Origin: Phycicoccus sp. Soil748
GTDB taxonomy: Bacteria; Actinomycetota; Actinomycetes; Actinomycetales; Dermatophilaceae
Length of the DNA: 64,000 bases
NCBI RefSeq assembly: GCF_001428025.1
Contig: NZ_LMSC01000007.1
Coordinates: 237,555 to 301,554 of the forward strand
Reading direction: 5' to 3'
The notes beneath the pieces are model-generated. The model was not told where the DNA came from. It did no database searches and worked only from the letters and a program-made list of their open reading frames with translations. Each line of letters starts with the position of its first letter. Positions within the stretch are counted from its first letter, which is position 1. The position numbers and the translations under genes are program-made. Positions 7,773-16,699 of the stretch are shown one piece after another.

Positions 7773-9272
7773 GTGAGCACCGACCACCCCGGGCACCCCA
7801 CCCGCGCACGCCGAAGTGACGGCGGGACCGTGCTCTACGTGGCCTTCGCGGTCACAGTCGCGGTCGCCCTGGTCGTCGCTGGCATGTTCACCACGGGCCA
7901 GCCGCGCAGCTGGCTGGCGGTAGCGGTCCTGTCGGGTCTCGGCATCGCGAGCTGGATGCTTCGCGGCGCCAACGTGGGCGAGCGGGTCACCCTCTCGTTC
8001 CTCAGCATCATCCTCCTCGCGGCCGCCGTCATCGGTGGCCCCGTCGGGGCAGCAGTGGTCGGGGGACTGGCCACCATCGTGCAGGTCGATCCAGAGAAGC
8101 TGATCGTCCGCATCTTCAACGTCGCCCTCTTCAGCAGCATGGGTTCGCTCGGAGGGCTCGTCTACCTCGGGGTCGGTGGCCTCGACGAGGCGTCGACCAT
8201 GACCTCCGCGGCGCGGATCCTGCTCGGCGTCGGGCTCCCGCTCATCGTCACCGACATCGCACAGTGCCTGCTCAACGCCCTGCTCCTCGCGGGGGTGCTC
8301 CGGGTCGCCACGGGCAGCCCGATCCGCACGCAGGTCTACAAGCTGCTCAGCACCACCGGCCTGGCCTACATCGGCTACGGCGTGATCGGCTTCCTCTTCG
8401 TCGTGCTGTGGATCCCCGCACGCGTGGGGTGGTTCAGTGCCGTCCTCGTGCTCGCGCCGCTGTTCGTGGCCCGCTGGGCGTTCGTCCAGTACGGCGACGA
8501 GTTCCGCGCCCACGAGAGCACCCTGCGTGCCCTGGTCACCGCCGTGGAGACCAAGGAGCCGCACAACGCCGGCCACAGCGAGCGCGTGGCCCAGCTGAGC
8601 GCGTGGCTCGTGGAGAGCCTGGGGTTGGGGCACAAGGAGATCCAGGACGTCCGCACCGCCGGCATGCTCCACGACGTGGGCAAGCTCGGGGTGCCGACCC
8701 GCCTCCTGCGTGCCCGGCGCGAGCTGACCGACGACGACCTCGTCACCATCGCCGACCACGCCCTGGCGGGCGTCCGGATGGTGCAGGACATCGACTTCCT
8801 CTCGGGGTCCGTGGACGGCATCGCCCACCACCACGAGCGGTTCGACGGCCTCGGCTACCCCGCCGGGCTGGCCGGCGAGCAGATCCCGTTCTCTGCGCGG
8901 GTCGTGGCGGTCGCCGACGTGTTCGACGGGTTGACCACCTCTCGCGCCTACCGTCCCGCGCTGTCGGTCACCGAGGCGCTGGACGTCATGAACCAGCGGG
9001 CCGGCACGCAGTTCGACCCCGTGGTCGTCGAGGCGCTCGGCCGTGCGCTGGCCCGCCACGAGTGGAGGCCCACCGTGCGCACCGACGAGGAGCTCATGGC
9101 TGCCGGGGTGGCGATCGACCACGACGAGCCCGAGACCTCGGACCTGCTGGCCGCCCGGCCGGACCTGCGCCGCCGGATCGAGGGTGCACCACAGCGCGGT
9201 CTCGAGTCGGTGACGGCTGCGCAGGGCCGTCAGGCCGCGGTGGACGTCGACGCAGTGGAGGGGCTCAGGTGA
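7773..9272 (+). CDS. Membrane HD-GYP phosphodiesterase (probable c-di-GMP)
   Basis: A 499-residue protein with about six or seven membrane segments in the first 240 residues and a cytoplasmic HD-GYP domain after them. The domain motifs are complete: HNAGHSERVAQLSAWL, MLHDVGKLGVP (HD pair near residue 300), DHALAGVRM, and HHHERFDGLGYPAGLAG with the GYP triad near residue 361. Intact HD-GYP domains hydrolyse cyclic di-GMP, which is the likely activity here, though some act on other cyclic dinucleotides. The GTG start at 7773 was taken from the frame. Its stop overlaps the start of the next HD gene in GTGA. Confidence 0.88.
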   Translation: MSTDHPGHPTRARRSDGGTVLYVAFAVTVAVALVVAGMFTTGQPRSWLAVAVLSGLGIASWMLRGANVGERVTLSFLSIILLAAAVIGGPVGAAVVGGLATIVQVDPEKLIVRIFNVALFSSMGSLGGLVYLGVGGLDEASTMTSAARILLGVGLPLIVTDIAQCLLNALLLAGVLRVATGSPIRTQVYKLLSTTGLAYIGYGVIGFLFVVLWIPARVGWFSAVLVLAPLFVARWAFVQYGDEFRAHESTLRALVTAVETKEPHNAGHSERVAQLSAWLVESLGLGHKEIQDVRTAGMLHDVGKLGVPTRLLRARRELTDDDLVTIADHALAGVRMVQDIDFLSGSVDGIAHHHERFDGLGYPAGLAGEQIPFSARVVAVADVFDGLTTSRAYRPALSVTEALDVMNQRAGTQFDPVVVEALGRALARHEWRPTVRTDEELMAAGVAIDHDEPETSDLLAARPDLRRRIEGAPQRGLESVTAAQGRQAAVDVDAVEGLR

Positions 9273-10576
9273 GCCGGGTGCACATCCGCCGTGTCGACCT
9301 CACGGTGCCCGTCGTCGTCGCCGGGATCGTCACCACGCTGGCCAGCTTCTGGACCGCCATCGACGACGTGCCGCACCTCGGCAGGGGTGACCTCGTCTAC
9401 CTCTTGGTCTTCCTCGTGGCGATCGCGCTGGGGGAGACCGCGCGGCTGACGATCCTCACCGGTCGCGAGACGGCCCCGATGTCGACCGCGGCGGCCCTGG
9501 GCCTGTCGCTGTCGGCGGTGCGCGGTCCCGGCGAGGATCCGATGGGCGCTGCGGTCATCGTGTCCACGATCTGCCTCGGCATGGTCGCCGGCACCGTGTT
9601 CCTGCGCGTGGTCAACGGCAGCGTGCGTTGGGCCGACACTGCCGCCCGCATCGTGGGTGCCGCGGTGGCGCCGTTGATCTACCGTCACGCGACGTTCGAC
9701 GGCCGGACCCTGCTGTCCTGGCAGGAGACGTGGGACGACCTGCGGTGGTTCGTCGGGGTGGTGATGCTGCTCGTGGGCATCGTCGCGATGCTGGTCGACC
9801 TCACCCTCGAGGCGGCGGTCCGCGCCGGCCGCGACCACGCGCCGCTCGTGCCCGCTGTCCTCGACGAGATCCGTTCTGCTGCAGGGCTGGCCACCGCCCT
9901 GGTCGCGTCGGGTGCGCTCATCGCCCTGGCTGAGTTCGCGATCGGCGTCACCGCCCTGCCGCTGTTCCTCTTCCCCCTCGTCCTCACCTACTTCGCCGTC
10001 CAGCGCTACGCCACCATCCGCATGACCTACCGCCAGACCATCGGTGCCCTCTCGAGCCTCACCGAGCTGGCCGGGTACACCGGCACCCACCACGCGCAGC
10101 GCGTCACCGACACCTCCGTCGCGGTCGGCCGTGACCTCGGGATGGGCCAGCGCGAGCTGACCGACCTCGAGTACGCAGCGTTGCTGCACGACCTGGGCCA
10201 GATCGCCCTGCGTGAGCCCATCCCTGCCGGGGCGACGGTGATGGCGGCGCCGGCCGACCAGCAGCGCATCGCCCACGACGGCGCCGAGATCGTCCGCAGC
10301 ACCGGGGTGCTCGACAACGTCGCCACGATCCTGGAGGCGCAGACGACGCCCTACCGGCAGGTGCGCGAGTTCGGCCAGGACCTGCCGATGGCGAGCAGGA
10401 TCATCAAGGTGGCCAACGCCTACGACGACCTCGTCGGGGCCGGCGGCGCCCACGACGAGCGGGCGATGGAGCGCATCCACCTCGGCCTGGGCTACGAGTA
10501 CGACCCCCGAGTGGTGGACTCGTTGACCCGGGTCCTCGAGCGGCGCCGGCGCGCCGGCGCCTCGGGCCCCGGCTGA
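9269..10576 (+). CDS. Membrane HD-domain protein, degenerate HD-GYP
   Basis: A 435-residue paralogue of the preceding protein. About six membrane segments fill the first 260 residues, followed by an HD domain with TGTHHAQRVTDTSVAVG and LLHDLGQIALREP (HD near residue 307). The later part diverges: where the partner has HHHERFDGLGYP this protein reads LEAQTTPYRQV, so the GYP loop and its histidines are missing. It may bind rather than cleave the nucleotide, or hydrolyse another substrate. The GTG start at 9269 overlaps the upstream stop (GTGA), so both are made from one transcript. Confidence 0.82.
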   Translation: MSRVHIRRVDLTVPVVVAGIVTTLASFWTAIDDVPHLGRGDLVYLLVFLVAIALGETARLTILTGRETAPMSTAAALGLSLSAVRGPGEDPMGAAVIVSTICLGMVAGTVFLRVVNGSVRWADTAARIVGAAVAPLIYRHATFDGRTLLSWQETWDDLRWFVGVVMLLVGIVAMLVDLTLEAAVRAGRDHAPLVPAVLDEIRSAAGLATALVASGALIALAEFAIGVTALPLFLFPLVLTYFAVQRYATIRMTYRQTIGALSSLTELAGYTGTHHAQRVTDTSVAVGRDLGMGQRELTDLEYAALLHDLGQIALREPIPAGATVMAAPADQQRIAHDGAEIVRSTGVLDNVATILEAQTTPYRQVREFGQDLPMASRIIKVANAYDDLVGAGGAHDERAMERIHLGLGYEYDPRVVDSLTRVLERRRRAGASGPG

Positions 10577-10603
10577 CCGGCCGACGCGGCGCGGGTACGA
10601 CGA

Positions 10604-10640
10604 AGGGGCGGTGCAGGGACCAGGTCCCTGCACCGCCCCT
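10604..10640. terminator. Bidirectional hairpin terminator
   Basis: A 17-bp perfect stem (10604-10620 with 10624-10640) around a CAG loop, core AGGGGCGGTGCAGGGAC. It separates two convergent genes, the second HD protein (+) and the symporter (-), and probably ends both transcripts. Confidence 0.85.
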
Positions 10641-10666
10641 CCACGTGGGCGTCGTAGTCGGCGCCG

Positions 10667-12343
10667 CTACGGCGTACCGGTGGTGAGGTGGGCGTCCATG
10701 CCGAGGTTCTTCTCGACGCGGGGGTCGCCCGCGTCGGCGAAGTAGTCGCCCTTGATGGTCTCGTCGTGACCCGCGTCGACCTTCATCGCGTTGAACACGA
10801 ACGACAGGACGGCGGCGATGACCAGGTTGATGACGAAGGCGGTCATGCCGATGTAGCCCATCTTGCCGATCGTCGGGATCATGTCGAGCGAGCCGCCGAA
10901 GTGGCCCTTGGTGGCGGGGTTGATGACGTTGTAGGCGGTGACGGTGCCGTAGACCATGCCGATGGCCCAGCCGACGAGCAGGGCCCAGCGGTGGAACCAG
11001 CGGGTATAGAGGCCGAACACGATCGCCGGGAACGTCTGCAGGATCCAGATGCCACCGAGCAGCTGGAAGTTGATGGCGTTCTGCTTGTCGAGCGTGAGGA
11101 CGAAGACCAGCGCGAACGCCTTGACCAGCAGGGAGACGAGCTTGCCGATCTTCGCCTCCTGCGCATGCGTCGCGTCGGGCTTGATGAAGTCGCGGTAGAT
11201 GTTGCGGGTGAAGGTGTTTGCCGCGGCAATGGACATGATGGCGGCAGGGACGAGCGCCCCGATCGCCACGGCGGCGAAGGCCACCCCGGCGAACCAGCTC
11301 GGGAACATGTCCTCGAACAGTTGGGGGATGACCAGCTGGGCGTTCGGCTTCCCGTCCAGGCCGATCGGCTTGGTGCCGGCGGCGATCGCCACCCATCCGA
11401 GCAGGGCCAGCAGGCCGAGCACGAACGAGTAGGCGGGCAGGATCGAGGCGTTGCGCCGGATCGTGTTGCGGCTCGAGCTCGACAGGGTCGCCGTGATCGA
11501 GTGCGGGTACATGAACAGCGCGAGCGCCGAGCCGAACGCCAGGGTCGCGTAGGCCCAGTACTGCTGGCTGTTCGGGATGAACGCACCGGTGGGCTTGGAG
11601 GTCACCGGGTTGGGCTTGGCCATCTTCCCCTCGGCCGCGCTGAACACGTGGTCCCAACCGCCGACCTTGGACGGCAGGTAGATGACGGCGACGATGATCA
11701 CGAGGTAGATCAGCGCGTCCTTGACGAACGCGATGACCGCCGGGGCGCGCAGGCCGCTGGAGTAGGTGTAGGCGGCCAGCAGGGCGAACGCGATGAACAG
11801 CGGCAGGTCCTTGGCGAGGGCGTTGCTGCCCCCGACGCCGGCGACCTCGAGCACCGCCTGGATGCCGACGAGCTGCAGCGCGATGTAGGGCATCGTCGCG
11901 AGGATGCCGGTGATCGACACCGCGAGCGACAGCCCGCGCGATCCGTAGCGGCCCTTGACGAAGTCGGCCGGGGTCACGTAGCCGTGCCGGTGGCTGACCG
12001 ACCAGAGCCGCGCCATGAAGATGAAGATGATCGGGTAGAGCACGATCGTGTAGGGCACGGCGAAGAAGCCGCTGACCGCGCCGAGGGCGAACATCGCCGC
12101 CGGGACCGCGACGAACGTGTACGCCGTGTAGAGGTCACCGCCGAGCAGGAACCAGGTGACCCAGGTGCCGAAGCGGCGGCCGCCGAGGCCCCACTCGTCG
12201 AGCGACTCCATCGAGTCGGCCCGGCGCCACCGGGTGGCCCAGAAGCCCATGCCGGTGACGAGGGCGAAGAGCAGGATGAGGACGGTGAGGGCGACGCCGT
12301 TGACGCCGCCGGTGCCCGTCGCGGCGGGGACCATGGTGTTCAT
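10667..12343 (-). CDS. Sodium:solute symporter (monocarboxylate-type, MctP/ActP-like)
   Basis: A 558-residue SSS-family transporter with about 13 membrane helices. Family features include the GLGGRRFGTWVTWFLLGGDLY segment after the first helix (given as short pieces: LDEWGLGGRRFG, WFLLGGDLYTAYTF), HRHGYVTPADFVKGRYGSR and YALQ-like MPYIALQLVGIQAVLE. The closest types by pattern are monocarboxylate permeases such as MctP or acetate permease, but the substrate is inferred. It is preceded by a DUF3311 gene with a 4-bp overlap, a standard accessory pairing for this transporter type. Confidence 0.88.
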   Translation of the reverse strand: MNTMVPAATGTGGVNGVALTVLILLFALVTGMGFWATRWRRADSMESLDEWGLGGRRFGTWVTWFLLGGDLYTAYTFVAVPAAMFALGAVSGFFAVPYTIVLYPIIFIFMARLWSVSHRHGYVTPADFVKGRYGSRGLSLAVSITGILATMPYIALQLVGIQAVLEVAGVGGSNALAKDLPLFIAFALLAAYTYSSGLRAPAVIAFVKDALIYLVIIVAVIYLPSKVGGWDHVFSAAEGKMAKPNPVTSKPTGAFIPNSQQYWAYATLAFGSALALFMYPHSITATLSSSSRNTIRRNASILPAYSFVLGLLALLGWVAIAAGTKPIGLDGKPNAQLVIPQLFEDMFPSWFAGVAFAAVAIGALVPAAIMSIAAANTFTRNIYRDFIKPDATHAQEAKIGKLVSLLVKAFALVFVLTLDKQNAINFQLLGGIWILQTFPAIVFGLYTRWFHRWALLVGWAIGMVYGTVTAYNVINPATKGHFGGSLDMIPTIGKMGYIGMTAFVINLVIAAVLSFVFNAMKVDAGHDETIKGDYFADAGDPRVEKNLGMDAHLTTGTP

Positions 12344-12636
12344 CGGGTGTGCCCCTCACGCTGGGTGCCGGTGCGGCCGTCGGTCATGGGGCGGTGCGGC
12401 CGGGCGCGCAGGACGAGCCGGTAGGCGGTGTAGGTCAACGCCGAGCACAGGAAGACCCAGAGGAACTGGTACCAGATGAAGAACGGGAATCCCCACAGGA
12501 CGGGGTCCTTGCGGGAGTAGCTGCTCACCCACAGCAGGGCGATCATCGGCAGTGCCAGCAGGACGCCGGCGACGGCCAACAGGCCCTTGTTGGCGGGTGG
12601 GACGGTGTCGTGGTCGACGTCGCTGTCGATGCTCAC
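12340..12636 (-). CDS. DUF3311 small membrane protein, symporter accessory
   Basis: A 98-residue protein with two membrane segments (GLLAVAGVLLALPMIALLWV and FPFFIWYQFLWVFLCSALTY) and a conserved WGFPFFIWYQ stretch typical of DUF3311. The start is a GTG at 12636 with GGAGG upstream. It overlaps the symporter gene by four bases, and such pairs probably form one transport unit. Confidence 0.88.
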   Translation of the reverse strand: MSIDSDVDHDTVPPANKGLLAVAGVLLALPMIALLWVSSYSRKDPVLWGFPFFIWYQFLWVFLCSALTYTAYRLVLRARPHRPMTDGRTGTQREGHTR

Positions 12637-12748
12637 CTTGGCCTCCAGATGATGAGTTGGTGACTGCGAGGTGGCAGTCCGGTGTGCACGGTACGCCCGA
12701 CTCGCGGGTAACCGTGGGAGGTCACAGGCGTCACATTGGTAACAGGTT

Positions 12749-12789
12749 GACGGTGGCCGCGAGCGCGTAGAGCACCCGCGGCCACCGTC
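12749..12789 (-). terminator. Hairpin terminator of the secreted-protein gene
   Basis: A 13-bp stem: GACGGTGGCCGCG at 12749-12761 with CGCGGCCACCGTC at 12777-12789, loop of 15 bases. It begins 13 bases after the stop of the gene at 12803-14524 on the minus strand. Confidence 0.75.
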
Positions 12790-12802
12790 ACTCAGCTGCT
12801 GG

Positions 12803-14524
12803 TCACTGGGCCCGGCAGGGGTTGGCGAGGTCGCCGCTGTTGAAGTTGTTGAAGCGCGTGGAGGTGGTGAAGCCGGGCATGGGGTAGACCGTCTTGAGCA
12901 GGGGCCCGTACTCGCTCGTCGAGGTGCCCCCGAACGTCCTGGTGGTGCCGGGGATGAAGCGCCCGCCCTCCTGCCAGGTGCACGTGCCGTGGTCCTGCGT
13001 CGTGGTGAAGATCGGGTAGAACTGCGCCCCTCGCGGCGGGTTCACGCAGTTCGCTCCGGTCGTCCGGTCGCAGAAGGGGGCGGCGTCCTGCGAGTCCGCG
13101 GCCTCGATGCGGGGCAGGTCGGTCTCGAAGGCGACCTTGGAGTAGTTCGTCGAGCCGGTGGTCACTGGGCTCGTGAACATCAGGGGTGAGGGGTGCAGCG
13201 CCTGGTCGCGGGCGACGTCACGCAGCGTGCCAGGCCAGTCGTTGCGGTAGGACTGGCTGTCGAAGTCCTCGTCCGAGCTCAGGCACCCGTTGATCTTGAC
13301 CAGCGTGGAGTCCTCCGCGGGGACGCAGAAGCTATTGTCGTCGTCCTCGTCCAGCCCGGAGGCGTCCTGGCTGCCCGGCTTGGTGCAGTTGAAGTTCGTG
13401 TCGATCGCCAGGCAGTTCTCGAAGTGGCCGATCTCGTCGGACATGGCCACGTTGTAGGTGTGCGCCGACCAGGTGTTGCCGCGCGGGTTGCCCGTGGAGT
13501 ACTCGGGGTGGAACGCGTAGGGCGCCATCTGGCACGTCGTCGAGGTGGGCGTGTAGAGGATGTGGCCGAACCCGTTTGCCTTCGAGGCGGTCATCGACCC
13601 GTGCTGTCCGGTGGTCAGGTCGCCCAGGTCGATCCGCAGGCCGGCGGTCGTGTCGTGCATGTGGATCCGGACCCGGTCGCCGGGGTTCATGAAGAGGTCC
13701 TTGGCCGCGTTCGGGGTCACCGCGCTCAGGTCCGGGTTGTCGAAGGTGCCGGTGAACAGCGGGTTTGCCGGCGCCTGCGAGCGACCGCTCCTGGTGATGT
13801 AGGCCCAGTTGATCGGCTCGATGCCACCGAGGATGTAGTTGTCGCAGGCGGCCGTGTTGGCGACACCGGTGTTCTGGTTGCTGACGAAGCTGTCGATCGT
13901 CATGGCTGCGCAGTACTGGTGGGCCGTGCACCCGAAGCCCTCGAACTGCGGCACGTAGCCGGGGCCGTAGAACTGCAGCTCCATGTAGGCGTTGCCGGGG
14001 TGCTTGCCGATGTAGTCGGCCGCCGTCGGGTTGGTGCCGACCAGGTCGTTGGCGTCGGAGTCCGGGGTGCAGGTCTTGGTGTACTCCGGTGCGGACTCGG
14101 TGTCGCAGAGCGTCAGGCCGAACCAGAAGGTGGGCCGAAGCTGGAAGTTCCAGGTGGTCCCCGAGGCCCCGGAGGCGGTGGGCTGCTTCTTCGGGTCGCG
14201 GGGGAGGGTGACGGTGTAGGTGATGTCGTTGCCGGAGCCCCGGACCCCGGACTTGAACAGCACGGACGGCTCGTCGTGGCCGACGTACTCGTCGGAGGGG
14301 TTGTCGAAGGTGTCGGCGCACAGGGACGAACGGGCCTGGCAGATCGGCTCGTGGTACGTCGAGGAGGTGCTGGCAGAGGTGCCGGCGGTGGAGCCGGCAA
14401 CGATCGTCCGGGTGGAGGCGCTGGTGTGCGCCGTGGCGCCGGCGGCTGCCACCACGGGCAGCATCGGCGCCGAGAGGCCCAGCAGGGTGGCTGCGCCGAG
14501 GGCGAGGAGAGTTGGTCGTGTCAC
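12803..14524 (-). CDS. Large secreted Cys-rich protein of unknown function
   Basis: A 573-residue exported protein. The start chosen is the GTG at 14524, preceded by AAGGGG at seven bases; it gives a clean signal peptide (TRPTLLALGAATLLGLSAP, then VVAAAGATA). The mature part has about 17 cysteines, suggesting several disulfides outside the cell. It contains conserved-looking blocks such as RVRIHMHDTTAGLRIDLGDL, MTASKANGFGHILYTP and NVAMSDEIGHFENC. From memory, similar His-containing blocks occur in uncharacterised secreted proteins of other bacteria, but I know no function. No catalytic triad or metal site can be assigned from sequence alone. Confidence 0.8.
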   Translation of the reverse strand: MTRPTLLALGAATLLGLSAPMLPVVAAAGATAHTSASTRTIVAGSTAGTSASTSSTYHEPICQARSSLCADTFDNPSDEYVGHDEPSVLFKSGVRGSGNDITYTVTLPRDPKKQPTASGASGTTWNFQLRPTFWFGLTLCDTESAPEYTKTCTPDSDANDLVGTNPTAADYIGKHPGNAYMELQFYGPGYVPQFEGFGCTAHQYCAAMTIDSFVSNQNTGVANTAACDNYILGGIEPINWAYITRSGRSQAPANPLFTGTFDNPDLSAVTPNAAKDLFMNPGDRVRIHMHDTTAGLRIDLGDLTTGQHGSMTASKANGFGHILYTPTSTTCQMAPYAFHPEYSTGNPRGNTWSAHTYNVAMSDEIGHFENCLAIDTNFNCTKPGSQDASGLDEDDDNSFCVPAEDSTLVKINGCLSSDEDFDSQSYRNDWPGTLRDVARDQALHPSPLMFTSPVTTGSTNYSKVAFETDLPRIEAADSQDAAPFCDRTTGANCVNPPRGAQFYPIFTTTQDHGTCTWQEGGRFIPGTTRTFGGTSTSEYGPLLKTVYPMPGFTTSTRFNNFNSGDLANPCRAQ

Positions 14525-14849
14525 GAGCGTGCCCCTTGTGCGAGCTGGCAGCCTGGGCCCAGCCGTGCCGGGGCGCTGCTGCGCGCCCCCGTCCGCCCCC
14601 TTCGCGGACCCAGGGTGTGCCGTGGATCCCGATACTTCGTGCAGACGCCGGGAGGTGCGGACAACCGGCGTCGTGTCGCCTGCAACCGACGACTCTACGC
14701 GCGTGCCGCAAGCACCCACAAGGAACAGGTAGTCCCTTCGTGCAACCAGTCCACCGCAACGGAGGATGGGCGCCCCTCCCCATCCCTGCGAGGCTCCACG
14801 CGGGGGCCGCTGGGCCCGCAGCTCAATGCAGGGGAAACCGGAGGTTCAC
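14525..14849. other. Intergenic region between the secreted protein and Flp pilin genes
   Basis: About 325 bp without a supported gene. It holds the divergent promoters of the secreted-protein gene and the pilin gene. No clear -35/-10 pair or operator stands out. The last part carries GGAGG (14839-14843) as the pilin ribosome binding site. Confidence 0.55.
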
Positions 14850-15017
14850 ATGACCAAGTACATCGCCAAGTTCCAGTCGAAGATGAACGAGCGCGGCGCC
14901 ACCGCCGTGGAGTACGGCCTCATGGTCGCCCTCATCGCCATCGTCATCATCGTCGCCGTCTCCCTCCTGGGTGGCAACCTCTCCGGCCTGTTCAACCAGG
15001 TCGCCGGCAGCGTCTGA
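14850..15017 (+). CDS. Flp family type IVb pilin
   Basis: A 55-residue Flp-type prepilin. After a short basic leader (TKYIAKFQSKMNERG) comes the prepilin peptidase site G/ATAVEYGL, with Glu5 of the mature protein, and a single hydrophobic helix (MVALIAIVIIVAVSLLGG). The ribosome binding site GGAGG is seven bases upstream of the ATG. No tad assembly genes (tadA, tadB, tadC, prepilin peptidase) are in this window, so the secretion apparatus must be elsewhere. The gene is closed by a very strong terminator. Confidence 0.92.
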   Translation: MTKYIAKFQSKMNERGATAVEYGLMVALIAIVIIVAVSLLGGNLSGLFNQVAGSV

Positions 15018-15023
15018 GCCACG

Positions 15024-15071
15024 CACACGCAAGCGCCCGCCCCGGTGATCCGGGGCGGGCGCTTGCGTGTG
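15024..15071. terminator. 22-bp bidirectional hairpin terminator
   Basis: A perfect 22-bp stem, 15024-15045 pairing with 15050-15071, closed by a TGAT loop; the arms begin CACACGCAAGCGCCCGCC. It lies between the convergent pilin (+) and sodN (-) genes and is probably used by both, which fits two highly expressed genes. Confidence 0.9.
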
Positions 15072-15082
15072 GAGCCGAAAGC

Positions 15083-15481
15083 CTACGCGGCCTTGGTCTC
15101 CTTGAAGATCGCGTCGATCTCGTCGATCTTGGCGAGCAGCTCGTCGGCCTTGCCGGCGTCGAGCTCGCCCTTGGTGCCCGTGGCGCCGGCCAGCTTCGTG
15201 GCCTCGTTGAAGAGGGTGTGCAGCTGGGGGTACTTCTCGAAGTGCGGGGCCTTGAAGTAGTCGGTCCACAGCACCCACAGGTGGTGCTTGACCAGCTCGG
15301 AGCGCTGCTCCTTGATGAGGATCGCCCGGGTGCGGAAGTCGGGGTCGTCGTTGTCGGCCACCTTGGCGATGATCGCCTTGATGGACTGCGCCTCGATGCG
15401 GGCCTGTGCGGGGTCGTACACACCGCAGGGCAGGTCGCAGTGGGCGCTGACCTCGGTGGTGCGGAAGATGCGGGAGAGCAT
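15083..15481 (-). CDS. sodN: Nickel superoxide dismutase
   Basis: A 132-residue Ni-SOD precursor. The nickel hook HCDLPCGVYDP is at residues 14-24; cleavage after residue 13 would expose His1 and place Cys2 and Cys6 as ligands. The remainder is the four-helix bundle (IEAQSIKAIIAKVADNDDP, then VKHHLWVLWTDYFK). The ATG at 15481 has AAGGGA upstream. It detoxifies superoxide in the cytoplasm. It lies 43 bp after sodX, whose product should remove the propeptide. The order sodX-sodN behind an amino acid ABC transporter is unusual. Confidence 0.96.
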   Translation of the reverse strand: MLSRIFRTTEVSAHCDLPCGVYDPAQARIEAQSIKAIIAKVADNDDPDFRTRAILIKEQRSELVKHHLWVLWTDYFKAPHFEKYPQLHTLFNEATKLAGATGTKGELDAGKADELLAKIDEIDAIFKETKAA

Positions 15482-15524
15482 GCGTATCCCTTCTGCGAGA
15501 TGGATGATCACGTGCTCGCTCAAC

Positions 15525-15908
15525 CTACCCCGCGTCCGCCCCGGGTGCACCACGCCCCCTGCGTGACCCCGGCAGGCGCAGGCGCTGCGGTATGCGGAAG
15601 AGCACCAGGGCGCGGATCTGGTCACGAGCGAGCGAGCCGATGCCGTGCGTCCACGAGTCGGCGACACCGAGCAGGCCCTGGTTGTCGCTCTCGACCCAGT
15701 AACGGGTGCGGTCCGCGGGATCGCGCATGGTCACGCGCTTGATGGCGAGCGGGCGGGGTACGCCGTCGTCGTCAGGGGGGAGGCGCACGATGGCGAGCCG
15801 GCCCAAGCGGGGTGGAGCCCCGCGCAGCACGACCATCCGGTCGCCGGTGTGCAGGGTGGGCTCCATCGAGCGCCCCCGGACCACGACGACCCCGAGGCCC
15901 ACCGCCAT
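15525..15908 (-). CDS. sodX: Ni-SOD maturation protease SodX (S26 family)
   Basis: A 127-residue signal-peptidase-like protein. The catalytic Ser14 lies in RGRSMEPTLHTGD and the general-base Lys57 in PLAIKRVTMR, the serine/lysine pair of the S26 family. There is no clear membrane anchor beyond the short hydrophobic start, as expected for the protease that trims the Ni-SOD propeptide. The ATG at 15908 shares its A with the TGA stop of the upstream ATPase gene (TGATG), so translation is coupled to the transporter operon. Confidence 0.9.
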   Translation of the reverse strand: MAVGLGVVVVRGRSMEPTLHTGDRMVVLRGAPPRLGRLAIVRLPPDDDGVPRPLAIKRVTMRDPADRTRYWVESDNQGLLGVADSWTHGIGSLARDQIRALVLFRIPQRLRLPGSRRGRGAPGADAG

Positions 15909-16699
15909 CAGTGCTGCTCCTCCTGGCGCATCCGGCTGAGGAAGGTCCGGGTGCGCTGGTGCTCGGGGTTGTCGATGACCTCGGACGGGGGACCCTGCTC
16001 GACGACGACGCCCCCGTCCATGAAGACGACCCGGTCGGCCACGTCACGGGCGAAGCCCATCTCGTGGGTCACGACGATCATCGTCATGCCGCCCTTGGCG
16101 AGGTCGCGCATGACCCGCAGCACCTCGCCGACGAGCTCGGGGTCGAGCGCCGAGGTGGGCTCGTCGAAGAGCATCAGCTTGGGCTCCATCGCCAGCGCGC
16201 GGGCGATCGCGACGCGCTGCTGCTGGCCGCCGGAGAGCTGGGCAGGGTAGGCCGTGCACTTGTCGGCGAGCCCGACGCTGCCGAGCAGCTCGAGGGCCCG
16301 CTCCTTGACCTGCGACTTGCGCCCGCCCTTCACCTGGATCGGGGCCTCCATGACGTTCTGGAGCGCGGTCATGTGTGGGAACAGGTTGAAGCGCTGGAAC
16401 ACCATGCCGATGTCGCGTCGCTGGGCCGCCACCTGCTTGTCGGTGAGGTGGTGCAGCGTGCCACCGCGGTCGTCGAAGCCCATGAGGTCACCGTCGACCC
16501 AGATGCGGCCGCCGTCGATGGTCTCGAGCTGGTTGATGCAGCGCAGGAACGTCGTCTTGCCCGAGCCCGAGGGCCCGAGCAGGCACACGACCTCGCCCTT
16601 GCGCACGTCCATGTCGATGCCCTTGAGGACCTCGTTGCCGTGGAAGGCCTTGGTGACGTTGACGGCGTGCACCAGCGGCTGGGTGGTCTCGTTCGCCAT
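15908..16699 (-). CDS. Polar amino acid ABC transporter, ATP-binding protein (GlnQ type)
   Basis: A 263-residue ABC ATPase of the polar amino acid uptake type. Walker [10 protein letters not shown] is at residues 42-50, then the Q-loop [12 protein letters not shown], signature [15 protein letters not shown], Walker [13 protein letters not shown] and the H-loop VTHEMGF. It is the energy-coupling subunit for the permease directly upstream, with which it overlaps by one base (TGATG), and it overlaps sodX in the same way downstream. Confidence 0.95.
   Translation of the reverse strand: MANETTQPLVHAVNVTKAFHGNEVLKGIDMDVRKGEVVCLLGPSGSGKTTFLRCINQLETIDGGRIWVDGDLMGFDDRGGTLHHLTDKQVAAQRRDIGMVFQRFNLFPHMTALQNVMEAPIQVKGGRKSQVKERALELLGSVGLADKCTAYPAQLSGGQQQRVAIARALAMEPKLMLFDEPTSALDPELVGEVLRVMRDLAKGGMTMIVVTHEMGFARDVADRVVFMDGGVVVEQGPPSEVIDNPEHQRTRTFLSRMRQEEQH

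Noticed and set aside
10688..12424. A 578-codon + strand frame opposite the sodium-solute symporter.
   Set aside because: Antisense shadow of a well-supported transporter gene; sequence is charged and repetitive without motifs.
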